Shown here one piece after another: positions 1 to 7,600 of a DNA stretch of 8,297 bases. The stretch lies in NCBI GenBank assembly GCA_947564305.1, contig CANOBT010000212.1:1-8297 (forward strand), written 5' to 3'. This DNA comes from an uncultured Lachnospiraceae bacterium (GTDB taxonomy: Bacteria > Bacillota_A > Clostridia > Lachnospirales > Lachnospiraceae). A model generated the notes under the pieces. It was not told where the DNA came from. It saw only the letters and a program-made list of their open reading frames with translations, and did no database searches. Every line of letters starts with the position of its first letter. Position 1 is the first letter of the stretch. Position numbers and translations under genes: made by a program.

Positions 1-83
1 CCTCCATTTCCGACAATTTTCTCCTTAATTTTATTATATGCATGTCCACTGCTATTATTTTCATATTCTGGAAATTTTTTCAT
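1..83 (-). CDS. Start of an unidentified gene running off the left edge (partial)
   Basis: After a TAG at 111-113 the frame stays open to the edge. The first ATG is at 81-83, giving 27 codons that begin MKKFPEYENNSSGHAYNKIK and end in KIVGNGG. The stretch reads like a soluble protein start (charged, mixed polar), with no signal peptide or membrane segment. It lies in the same direction as every other gene here, downstream of a terminator and of the second 19-bp operator-like repeat, so it probably begins a new transcription unit. Against it: no good Shine-Dalgarno site precedes the ATG, and I found no clear promoter. I do not recognise the family. A competing reading is a TTG start at 14-16 behind AAGGAG (21-26), but its 4-nt spacing is short. 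Confidence 0.45.
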   Translation of the reverse strand, partial: MKKFPEYENNSSGHAYNKIKEKIVGNG

Positions 84-110
84 ATACTTTATTTTGAAAT
101 GCTTTCTTTT

Positions 111-151
111 CTAAAATAATTTTAGTGTTACTTTGTTCGCTAACTTGCTAA
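111..151 (-). promoter_or_regulatory. Second copy of the putative XRE operator module (site B)
   Basis: The minus-strand 19-mer TTAGCAAGTTAGCGAACAA (133-151) is identical to the one at 1460-1478. It holds two tandem 8-bp half-sites, GTTAGCAA and GTTAGCGA. Seven bases further on is CTAAAATTATTTTAG (111-125), a perfect inverted repeat with 6-bp arms and a 3-nt centre; the other copy has CTAAATTATT nine bases on. The site lies between the immA-family terminator and the edge gene's ATG at 83. No good -35/-10 pair is visible around it, so it may serve a weak or activated promoter. That it binds the nearby XRE protein is inferred from the matching copy at that gene's promoter. Confidence 0.5.
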
Positions 152-160
152 CTACTCGAG

Positions 161-193
161 TAAAAAAATATGCGGACTATGGCAATCCGCATA
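161..193 (-). terminator. Rho-independent terminator after the XRE-ImmA pair
   Basis: The minus-strand transcript can form a perfect 8-bp stem TATGCGGA/TCCGCATA (186-193 with 169-176) with a 9-nt loop, followed at once by seven T residues (162-168). It begins 14 nt after the protease stop codon. It separates the XRE-ImmA unit from the gene at the left edge. The plus strand lacks a matching T-run, so it is one-directional. Confidence 0.88.
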
Positions 194-207
194 CTTTCTG
201 TCAAAAG

Positions 208-987
208 TCATACGCAAAGCTGCGTGGCAATCATATTCAGCACATCACTGCTCATCTGGACATCCTGTGATATATAGCCAAGCTGTTTCAGCCGGTATGA
301 TGCAGCTTCAAAAGACACATTAAACACATTTGAAACCTTGGCCGCAGTGATATAATTTCTGAACACTGCCCTAGTAGTTTTTACGCTTTCAGCAACTTTC
401 CTTACCATTGACACTGGCATAAGGATTGCAGAAGATAAGGCATTCGCCTGCCACTCCATCCAGTCTTTGTCTGTCCATATTTCCGGATTCTTTGCATCCA
501 TTTTCTTCGTGTCTATCCGGCACTGCACCATCGGTATCGGGGTTTCCCCAATATAATCAAATATCGTCATCTGGTCAGGATCATAAGCAAAATACTCTTT
601 ATGGAGGAACTCATGGCTTGCCTCATGCCCCATGGTAAAACGGTACCGGTGTTCCTGGTTCTCCGCTAAAAGAGTCTTGTCAATAATCACTGTATGGGCT
701 TTGGCGCTGATATAATCTGCCCTGTCATGTTGCGGGTCATAAACCGGCACTTTGTCCGTGTCGTTAAAAACCGTCATCCCAAGATAAACACCGCAATGCG
801 ATAAATATTGAAAGTCCTGATCCATCCCAAGATAATTCTGCGCAAATGAATCAATATCAATCTCCTGTGGGTTTTCCAAAGCATCCGGCATAAAATCCCC
901 GACAAGATTCTCACCGATCAAATCTATTTCTTTCCTGCTCAATACCGGAGCTCCCGATTTTTTTCTTGTTATAACTGGTCTATACAT
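208..987 (-). CDS. ImmA/IrrE-family zinc metalloprotease (peptidase M78-like)
   Basis: This 259-aa protein is predicted to be a cytoplasmic metallopeptidase. Family members cleave partner XRE repressors in response to DNA damage or other signals (ImmA acting on ImmR in ICEBs1, IrrE acting on DdrO in Deinococcus). The zinc site is visible as HEASH at residues 121-125, inside GHEASHEFLH. The expected downstream motif EWQANALSSAILMP follows, with Glu178 the likely third ligand. The C-terminal part (about 220-240) carries the usual VSFEAASYRLKQLGYI segment. There is no signal peptide or membrane helix. It starts 10 nt after the XRE gene stops, so the two are co-transcribed. The start is weakly supported: GAG lies 7 nt upstream and an AAAGGGG inside the XRE 3' end lies 13 nt upstream, which suggests translational coupling. 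The next in-frame Met (residue 33) would remove part of the N-terminal domain. The substrate is inferred to be the adjacent XRE protein. Confidence 0.9.
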   Translation of the reverse strand: MYRPVITRKKSGAPVLSRKEIDLIGENLVGDFMPDALENPQEIDIDSFAQNYLGMDQDFQYLSHCGVYLGMTVFNDTDKVPVYDPQHDRADYISAKAHTVIIDKTLLAENQEHRYRFTMGHEASHEFLHKEYFAYDPDQMTIFDYIGETPIPMVQCRIDTKKMDAKNPEIWTDKDWMEWQANALSSAILMPVSMVRKVAESVKTTRAVFRNYITAAKVSNVFNVSFEAASYRLKQLGYISQDVQMSSDVLNMIATQLCV

Positions 988-997
988 ATATAGGCTC

Positions 998-1366
998 TTA
1001 CCCCTTTCGCTTTCTCAGTTCTTCAACAAACTGGTTCCATTCTTCTTCTCCTGCATCCAAGTCCCTGGCGGTCCTCAGCGCAGCACTGACATAGTCTCTC
1101 TCCATGATGTAGTCGGGAAGGTCGGGTGCCACTGCATTCCGTTTCTTACCGGCCAGATTGAACATAAGCTCACGTTCCTCATTTGATAAACCTAATATTT
1201 TTGCGAGTTGGGTAAGTTTCTCCATGTCAAAAGGGTTGCGTCTGTCTTTTTCCACATCTGTTAAAAATGGGGCGGATACACCAAGCATATCTGCCATCTT
1301 CCTCAATGTAATCTGCTTCTCGACTCTCTTCTGACTTATGAATTCTCCAAAATTCGCATACTTCAT
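998..1366 (-). CDS. XRE-family helix-turn-helix repressor (ImmR-like partner of the protease)
   Basis: This 122-aa protein has an N-terminal XRE/Cro-type helix-turn-helix at about residues 18-45 (ITLRKMADMLGVSAPFLTDV followed by EKDRRNP). Its charged C-terminal part (PDLPDYIMERDYVSAALRTA region, ending EELRKRKG) is likely for dimerisation or for recognition by the protease. I place the start at ATG 1364-1366 rather than the in-frame GTG at 1373-1375. The GTG lies inside AGGTGA (1372-1377), a perfect match to the ribosome's anti-SD with 5-nt spacing to the ATG. The gene has its own near-consensus promoter, whose start point falls in a 19-bp repeat that is probably its operator, so autorepression is expected. 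The protease gene follows after 10 nt. It could act on further targets, including the edge gene with the same repeat. No classical restriction C-box was recognised. Confidence 0.88.
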   Translation of the reverse strand: MKYANFGEFISQKRVEKQITLRKMADMLGVSAPFLTDVEKDRRNPFDMEKLTQLAKILGLSNEERELMFNLAGKKRNAVAPDLPDYIMERDYVSAALRTARDLDAGEEEWNQFVEELRKRKG

Positions 1367-1371
1367 ACTCT

Positions 1372-1377
1372 TCACCT
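1372..1377 (-). promoter_or_regulatory. Ribosome binding site that decides the XRE start
   Basis: AGGTGA sits 5 nt before ATG 1364-1366. It overlaps the alternative GTG start, whose own upstream region has only purine-rich GAGAG. This favours the 122-aa form over the 125-aa form. Confidence 0.65.
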
Positions 1378-1435
1378 TTTCTTCTCTCTTCTTCGTTTTC
1401 TCTTTTTGTTTTCTCTTCGTATTCTCATTTTATAG

Positions 1436-1478
1436 GTGTTAATAATTTAGCACGCCCGCTTGTTCGCTAACTTGCTAA
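1436..1478 (-). promoter_or_regulatory. Putative XRE operator at its own transcription start (site A)
   Basis: TTAGCAAGTTAGCGAACAA (1460-1478, minus strand) begins 4 nt after the -10 hexamer and covers the expected +1. A bound repressor there would block initiation. It is followed by an imperfect inverted repeat, GTGCTAA and TTAACAC around ATTA (1436-1453, 6 of 7 pairs), which could be an extra operator half. The 19-mer is repeated exactly at 133-151. Binding by the XRE protein is inferred from position and repetition. Confidence 0.6.
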
Positions 1479-1482
1479 TGTC

Positions 1483-1511
1483 AATATACTAAAAAAGGGA
1501 GAAGATGTCAA
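1483..1511 (-). promoter_or_regulatory. Promoter of the XRE-ImmA operon
   Basis: On the minus strand a perfect -35 TTGACA (1506-1511) and a -10 TATATT (1483-1488) are separated by exactly 17 nt. An A/T-rich tract resembling an UP element lies just upstream (about 1512-1535). The expected start is near 1476, giving a leader of about 110 nt before the ATG at 1366. The rest of the leader (1379-1420) is purine-rich and shows no clear structure. This promoter makes the XRE-ImmA pair a unit separate from the hsd operon. Confidence 0.85.
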
Positions 1512-1530
1512 TTACTTTTTGAAAAAAAAT

Positions 1531-1698
1531 TTAATCCTCTCCCTTTAATGTAAAACCTGGAACCCTGAACATATAGCCCACGATCCCGGCAATTGGGTAT
1601 ATGAAGAACCAACCTTTACTAATCTTTTTGGAATGTACGCATTCCGTTAGAACTATCGGTTTTTTCTTAACACACGTTTTGAACCTTAAATGAAGCAA
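1531..1698 (-). pseudogene. Open frame with a membrane-helix-like C-terminus, probable gene remnant
   Basis: Between hsdS and the XRE promoter, one minus-strand frame is open from inside the hsdS end down to TAA at 1531-1533. From a TTG at 1696-1698 it would give 55 residues. The last 32 look protein-like: a lysine-rich stretch (HSKKISKG), a hydrophobic helix WFFIYPIAGIVGYMF, then RVPGFTLKGED. There is no ATG before the helix and no Shine-Dalgarno site at the TTG, so it is more likely the 3' end of a lost or truncated small membrane-protein gene than an active gene. An inverted repeat inside it (1570-1580 with 1594-1603, one bulge) could instead mean a structured RNA. A chance open frame of this length is possible. 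I do not recognise a family. Confidence 0.28.
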
Positions 1699-1714
1699 AT
1701 GATTCTGGCACGGC

Positions 1715-3001
1715 TTAATCTGCTATGCTGGCTTGACCGTTCATCAGCATAGGGAGAAGCCAATCACGAAGCTTATTTAATGTTAGAGTTTCTTCTGCAT
1801 TTCTATTGAGGAGTGAAAATATATTCCTCACTCTGCTGGAGTATGCCTCAATAATGTCATATGCCGGGATTAAAACATTCCAATCAAGTAGCGTGTTTAT
1901 GCGAATGCCTTTAAAAATGCTTCCGGTTGAACTTGCAGTTGCCCCCTTAATGAACGCATTGCTTGTAAAGTACGAGTAAAGGAACTCTGCTGTGGCTATA
2001 TGGCTGTTTGGTCTAATAGCAAATACCGATTCATTGATTTCCCAGTCAGAAGGTTGTTCTTCTATAAGATAACAACGCCCTAATGGAGCAATACTGGCAA
2101 AAAGAATATCCCCACGGCGAATATCCGAACGTTGGTGAATCAATGCTTGAGCTTCTGCATCGATGGTATCGCAGCCAGCAAAATCAAGTGTACCTGATAA
2201 AGTTAAATTCTTTACAGTTATATACTTGATAGAACCGCCACCAAGCTTAAAGTTATCACGAGGATTCAGTCCAGTTGATATCTTTTCAATGCAATCAGCA
2301 AGTGTTCCCGTAGACCAACCTTTGGGGATCTCATGCTTTAGTGTATTGTTCCACACCATCTGACCACCAGACAAACGATAGGGGTTCCCATTTTCGTCAG
2401 GAAAATCAAATTGCGTGAACCAATAATCATACAACAGGCGAAGTTGCTGCTGTAAATTATCATTTATGCGATTAAAAACCTGAATTTTACGTTCTATGTT
2501 ATACAAGAAGTCCCCAATTTTAACCTGTTCTTCATAAGGCGGCAGGTACAAGCTGAGAAAAGAAAACATATCCTCATTAAAACTTGCTCTCAAAGTCATT
2601 ATTGTGTTGCAATCAATGACTTTTCTGAAATATTTACTCCTCAAGAAAAACGCCATGTATTTTTCATACGCAATTCCGGTGGTTTTAGGTCTTAACCGTT
2701 TTGTAAAACCGCTATAAGTGGCATTGGGATAATCTTTCAATGCAACACAACTCATTGCAAGCTCATCTACTGTTTCGCTTGTTCGTGTTAAAAATATATC
2801 CCCCTTATGTACTGAAAACATCTCTTGTTCCTGTTCAGACGTATCCATCAAATCTGGTAACTCATCAGGAAGGAAATAATTATTAAAAACAGTACTAAAG
2901 GAAACAAACGGACTCCCATGCCCAGCCTGTTCCTTTGTTGATGATAAGCCAGAACTCATTTCATACAAATCTGCAAAAGCGTATTTTTGTAACTTACTCA
3001 T
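1715..3001 (-). CDS. hsdS: Type I restriction-modification specificity subunit HsdS
   Basis: HsdS recognises the bipartite DNA target and holds the M and R subunits. The 428 residues show the standard two-half layout. TRD1 spans about 1-152. The central conserved spacer is about 153-200, with LPPYEEQVKIGDFLYNIERK and a coiled-coil-like run to LRLLYDYWFTQFDFPDENG. A linker with SGGQMVWN and EIPKGW (211-229) leads into TRD2 (about 230-375). The distal spacer is about 376-421 (RNAEETLTLNKLRDWLLPML). Each TRD reads one half of the target and the spacers set the gap. The TRD sequences do not let me name the recognised bases. The length is normal and I see no frameshift. It overlaps hsdM by 8 nt in ATGAGTAA, with AAGG 6 nt before the ATG, so M and S are probably translationally coupled. 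No second hsdS or inverted TRD cassette for shuffling is present here, and no clear terminator follows. Confidence 0.95.
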   Translation of the reverse strand: MSKLQKYAFADLYEMSSGLSSTKEQAGHGSPFVSFSTVFNNYFLPDELPDLMDTSEQEQEMFSVHKGDIFLTRTSETVDELAMSCVALKDYPNATYSGFTKRLRPKTTGIAYEKYMAFFLRSKYFRKVIDCNTIMTLRASFNEDMFSFLSLYLPPYEEQVKIGDFLYNIERKIQVFNRINDNLQQQLRLLYDYWFTQFDFPDENGNPYRLSGGQMVWNNTLKHEIPKGWSTGTLADCIEKISTGLNPRDNFKLGGGSIKYITVKNLTLSGTLDFAGCDTIDAEAQALIHQRSDIRRGDILFASIAPLGRCYLIEEQPSDWEINESVFAIRPNSHIATAEFLYSYFTSNAFIKGATASSTGSIFKGIRINTLLDWNVLIPAYDIIEAYSSRVRNIFSLLNRNAEETLTLNKLRDWLLPMLMNGQASIAD

Positions 3002-4622
3002 ACTTTACCTTCTTTAACTGTACCATAATTTCCGCCTGAAGCCTGTTTCCCTCATCAAAACAATCCTGTAACTTATTTGCATAGGTCTGCAACTTTTCGG
3101 AGAATTCCTCTTGTGACAGTTCTACATATTCTATTTTAACATCGAAATATTGTCCTGCTGCCAATGAGTATTTTTTCTCTTTTATTTCATCATAGGTCAC
3201 AGCCACAGAGAAATCATCCACGGCTTCTTTATTTAGAAAGGTTTCGACAATCTTGTCAATTTCAAAATCTCTAAGGCGGCGTTTCTGGTTATTGCCGTCC
3301 TTATATTCTTCGCCCATCTTTGATGCATCTATCAGCACTACCTTATTTGTAGTTTTAGAATTATCAAAAAACAATACAGAAACATTAGTGCCGGTAGTGG
3401 CAAAAACATTCGATGGCATACTGACGCAGCCATACACAATATGTTCATCTACGATATGCTTGAGAATTTTATTTTCTACGCCACTTTTTGCTGTAACAAA
3501 TCCGGTAGGAATAACTATTGCACCTTTACCGTTCTTCTTTAAGGAATTTATAACATGCTGAATAAAGCAAGTGTAAATCGCCATGCTTTCCTTTTTCTTG
3601 GCTGGCACATTCGGAACTCCTGCCCAAAAGCGAGCTGGCATAGCAGCGATTTTCTCCCTTGTATCTGAGAAATCCATCTTGAAAGGCGGATTGGATACGA
3701 CATAATCAAACTGGCGGAGATTTTGTCCGTCATCACTCTTATGATATGGGGATACCAATGTATCTCCCTGAATCGCGTGATCGAGAGAAGATACCAGACC
3801 ATTCAGGATTAAGTTCAGCTTCAGCATCTTATTACTGCGTTGCGAAATGTCCTGCGCAAAAATAGTACAACGGTCTTCACCGATTCTGTGACTTAAAGCC
3901 ATAAGAAGGGTTCCTGTTCCGGCCGATGGATCATAACATTCGATGTTATGCAAATCTGTTTTATCCCCAACTAACAGCCTTGCCATAATCGTGGCGATGG
4001 CATGAGGCGTATAATATTCTGCATACTTGCCGCCACCGGCAGTATTGTAATCCTTAATCAAATATTCGAAGATTGCAGCAAAGAAGTCGTAATGCTCTGA
4101 AAATGCCCCCTCAAAGGAGAAGTTGACCAGCTTATCTACCAAGGCGCGGGCAAACGGCGCTCTTTGTGCATCATCCGTAACATACTGAGTTAACGGCTCG
4201 AAAAGCGGAATCTTCGTGTTTTGTGTAGTCTGCGTGGAAAAAATCGCAAGATTCTTGTCTGCAATATCCGTCATCGTCCTGTCAAATATCAGATCAAAAT
4301 CACCCTTAGCCTGCTGATTCCACAGATTTGAAATCAGATGTTCCGGATATAGTCTAGGAATGTCAGGATCGAGCTCATCAAATATATCCTCCCTGTCATC
4401 ATCGGAAAGCTCACTGTAGGCAACCTCCCATTTATCAGCAGCAACTATATCGGAATTCATCTGCTTAAGTGCATACCCAAACTTATCGTTGATGAACTTA
4501 TACAGGAATATCTGTGTGATAATTTTATACTCGTTCCCATCGTTACCCATGCCATAGGTCTGGCAGGTCGATTTCAATGAGTCAATCAAAGAAATAGTCT
4601 TCTCTTTGATATTCGTGTCCAT
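2994..4622 (-). CDS. hsdM: Type I restriction-modification DNA adenine methyltransferase HsdM
   Basis: HsdM transfers methyl groups from SAM to the N6 of adenine in the site chosen by HsdS; M2S is the modification enzyme and M2S plus R the restriction complex. The 542 residues begin with the HsdM N-terminal helical domain (about 1-170). The N6-methylase domain follows: EYYTPHAIA at 202-210, the SAM-binding motif DPSAGTG at 231-237, the FAQDIS acidic strand near 255-260, and the catalytic NPPF at 311-314. The C-terminal part (about 480-540) is helical and probably contacts HsdS. All expected motifs are intact. The start is firm: AAGGAGG (4631-4637) lies 8 nt upstream of the ATG, only 16 nt after the hsdR stop. 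It overlaps hsdS by 8 nt. An out-of-frame minus-strand reading at 3548-3802 is a shadow of this gene. Confidence 0.97.
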   Translation of the reverse strand: MDTNIKEKTISLIDSLKSTCQTYGMGNDGNEYKIITQIFLYKFINDKFGYALKQMNSDIVAADKWEVAYSELSDDDREDIFDELDPDIPRLYPEHLISNLWNQQAKGDFDLIFDRTMTDIADKNLAIFSTQTTQNTKIPLFEPLTQYVTDDAQRAPFARALVDKLVNFSFEGAFSEHYDFFAAIFEYLIKDYNTAGGGKYAEYYTPHAIATIMARLLVGDKTDLHNIECYDPSAGTGTLLMALSHRIGEDRCTIFAQDISQRSNKMLKLNLILNGLVSSLDHAIQGDTLVSPYHKSDDGQNLRQFDYVVSNPPFKMDFSDTREKIAAMPARFWAGVPNVPAKKKESMAIYTCFIQHVINSLKKNGKGAIVIPTGFVTAKSGVENKILKHIVDEHIVYGCVSMPSNVFATTGTNVSVLFFDNSKTTNKVVLIDASKMGEEYKDGNNQKRRLRDFEIDKIVETFLNKEAVDDFSVAVTYDEIKEKKYSLAAGQYFDVKIEYVELSQEEFSEKLQTYANKLQDCFDEGNRLQAEIMVQLKKVKYE

Positions 4623-4630
4623 TAAATACC

Positions 4631-4637
4631 CCTCCTT
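4631..4637 (-). promoter_or_regulatory. Strong ribosome binding site of hsdM
   Basis: AAGGAGG with 8-nt spacing lies in the 16-nt hsdR-hsdM gap. It is the strongest Shine-Dalgarno in the operon. That fits a need for more methylase than nuclease subunit, protecting host DNA before restriction acts. Confidence 0.8.
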
Positions 4638-4638
4638 G

Positions 4639-7600
4639 TCATGCTGCCGGATAAGTCGCGTTATATTGGCTTAAATACTGATTTGCAATTCTTGTTTGGA
4701 TAAACACCCTATCATCACGTGCACTCTTTAGTGATAACCTATCCATACCAAGCTTCACTTGCGTCATTACTGTCTGTTCAAAATATGCATCCTTCTTCAG
4801 GATGTCATTACGGTCATAAACCTTCTGATCTACATCAGCTTTTATGGACAGAAGCACTTCCATAATGGATTCATCGAAGTCAGAAACAATAGGAGCCTTC
4901 CCCACAGTCTTTCTTCTGGCATTTTCTTCCCTGATGCGTTTATGTACCCGCGCAAATTTAGCATCATCGTTGTACTTACGCATAAGAACTTTATTGCGCT
5001 GCTGCAACTCATTCAACTTCTTTAAAACTTCATCCAGAGCCTTTGAGTGTTCGTTGAATTCATCAATAGTATCCACCACAAAGCCATGTTCCTTGAACCG
5101 CTGCATGAATGCTTCTCTCAGAGTAATGAACTCAGGATCGTCCTGATCGTAATTTTGTGTAAATGCATGTATCGTCTTTTGCCACTTCTCCTGAAGTTCA
5201 ATCCCACCGGAAATAAGCTGCATCTCTTCCTGTCCAATTTTGCTGAAATTAAAGGTAATATCTTGCATTGCCTCATTCACAAGCATCTTGGTAGAATCGT
5301 CGTTATCGAATACCTCCTTCTGATTTATGTTATCAATGTGCCTTTGTACCTCACGGATCATATCCGGAAGCTTTGTGATTTCCAACCGGGCAAATGCCTC
5401 CTTTAAACCCTCATCTCCAAGGGCACGGACTATATTGCAACAGTCCCTGGCAGATATCAAGACTTTTTTCAGTTTAATCAGTTCTTCTTTATCTTCAATC
5501 GTAGCAATTTCAGAACTAAACTCCTCGACATTATCTGTCGAATAATCGAAAAGCACCTGGCGGACTTCTTTCATCTGACTTATAAGAGCATCCTTATCTT
5601 CAATGACCTGCATAAATGTGTCTGTAACATTTTCCTGTCCGACTTCACCAGGATCATTAAAGCGGTTCAATTCTTGCAAATAAGCCTCATTGGTTTCATC
5701 GAAATTTTGCTTAATATCCGCAAAGTCGATAACAAATCCATAGCGGTTATCCTTATATGGCCTATTCACACGAGTAATCGCCTGAAGAAGATTGTGATCC
5801 CGGAGCTTTCTGCCAAAATACAGTCTTTTCAACCTTGGCGCATCAAATCCAGTCAAAAGCATATTAAAGACAATAAGCACATCAATGGTCATGTTCTTCT
5901 TGAAGTCTTTAACAATCTGCTTTCTGGTTTCTTTATCGTCGCTATCATGCAGAATCAATCCTGCCTTGAAATGAGACTTATGGGATGCGTCTTTATTAAG
6001 CTCCATCTGAATCTCATCAAAATATGTATATAACTTCCTTGCCTGTTCGCTTGTTTCGCAAATAATCATGCCGCCAAGGGTATCATCACCACGAATCATC
6101 CTAAACTGCTTTAGGTCAGTAATTATGTATCTGAGAAGCTCCTTTACATAGGACTCGTGCTCAATAATATCACTCTTTTTTATATCTTTCTTCTGTACCA
6201 GCGTTTCGAGTTTTTCATATATTTCTGAGAGCTTTTCTTTGTACTTTGTTTCAATATCCTCACGAATAATCTTCAGTGTATATCCATCCTGAATAGACTT
6301 GTCATAGTAATAGGTATGGAAGTAATTACCAAAAATTTTCCATGAGGCACGCTCTTCCCGAAGCAACGGCGTACCAGTTAGAGCAATCTTTATCGAATTT
6401 TGATCAGCATCAAACAGATTTGCCAAGAAGCTACCCTCCGGCTTATATCCTCTGTGTGCCTCATCGATGATAAATACCCTCTGTAAATTAGTCGCATATT
6501 TCGGCAAATCCACCCTTGCCTTATCCTCTGCGAAACGCTGAATGTTTACAACGGTCACCTCTTGTTGTCCGCTATTTCCTTCCTGTGCCTGATTGTTTCT
6601 GAATTGACCCATCAATTCATTTCTTGAATTTGCAGTCTTCACGATAAGACCACGAGCTTCAAACTCTTGTGTGGCTTGTTCGAGCAGATCAAGCCTGTCA
6701 ACAATGAAATAGAACTTGGCAACCTTATTTCTTTTTGAAAAATAATCTGTGAGACTATTGATCAGATAATATGAAAGCGCAGTCTTACCGCTTCCCTGTG
6801 TGTGCCAAACAACCCCAGAAGTAATACCCTCAGAAAGTTTCTTTTCGATTGCCATAGCCGCAAACATCTGCTGATATCGCATTATGTGTTTTTGGTCTGT
6901 TGACTCAATCTTTCCGTCAACCTCCCGCTCCATCTTCACATAGGCGATACCATACTTTAAAATAAAGAGCAACCGCTCCGGGGAACACATAGATGTCAGT
7001 ATGCGATTTGTTGGAGTGTCGATATTCAAGTTAGTCTGATACTCTGGTGCTGTATGAAGGACTTGGTTATTAAATTCCTTAAGAATGCGCAATTCTACGG
7101 CAGGATCAATATCAAGGTATGGATAGTCTTTATTGTATGGAGCCACAGACTGATTCGTGGGATTTTCTTCCCTGAAACAGTTAAATGGAGCTTCCTGCTT
7201 GGCAGCAGTACAGTAAAACGCCCCCTGAATAGGAACAATCCCACCCTCAACATCATATTCCATATTGTTCGAGAAAATCATCATCTGTGTAATGTTGATG
7301 AACCTCCGAAACTTTTTATTTGGGAACCTTTCCCTGTTCATCCTGCGGCTCTCGGCAACCATGCCGCCTTTGTTATAAGGTTTCTTAACCTCAATGAAGA
7401 CGAGAGGAATCCCGTTTACAAAGAGCGTGATGTCAGGTCGGAAATTATCTTGGTCACGCTTACAGGTAAACTCTGCTGTACAATGAAATGTATTATTTTC
7501 AAAATGCTCGAAATCGATGAGGCGTACTGGGGATACACGCAGCAATCTTTTATAAAAGCTTCGTCCCAGATCATCATTGTCTAACTCCTGCTTAATCTGA

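Noticed and set aside
33..38. Perfect TATAAT on the minus strand near the left edge
   Set aside because: It has no -35 at 16-18 nt, would start transcription on top of the only ribosome-site candidate, and lies within the better-supported open frame from ATG 83.
1367..1375. GTG start for the XRE gene
   Set aside because: The GTG is part of the AGGTGA ribosome site that serves the ATG at 1366.
133..1478. 19-bp repeats as attachment sites or transposon ends flanking the XRE-ImmA pair
   Set aside because: They are direct rather than inverted, and no integrase or transposase lies between. One copy sits exactly at a promoter start, which fits an operator better. Site-specific integration is not excluded by sequence alone.
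1630..1665. Possible terminator: GGAATG/CATTCC hairpin and CCGTTAG/CTATCGG before TTTTTT
   Set aside because: The T-run is on the plus strand, where no gene ends. The stem there has a mismatch and too small a loop, and on the minus strand no T-run follows. Not called as an hsdS terminator.
1715..3001. Phase variation of hsdS by simple repeats or an inverted partner
   Set aside because: No long homopolymer or short tandem repeat tract is in the gene, and no second hsdS or recombinase is in the window.
3548..3802. Minus-strand open frame of 84 codons inside hsdM
   Set aside because: It overlaps the catalytic NPPF region of HsdM in another frame; the HsdM frame is clearly the coding one.
4759..6033. 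Several plus-strand open frames of 72-119 codons opposite hsdR
   Set aside because: All are antisense to the motor and C-terminal region of HsdR, with no domain or ribosome-site support.
7054..7584. Plus-strand open frame of 176 codons inside hsdR
   Set aside because: It lies fully antisense to intact conserved HsdR sequence (nuclease domain and linker), has no recognisable domain, and its composition is what an antisense shadow gives.
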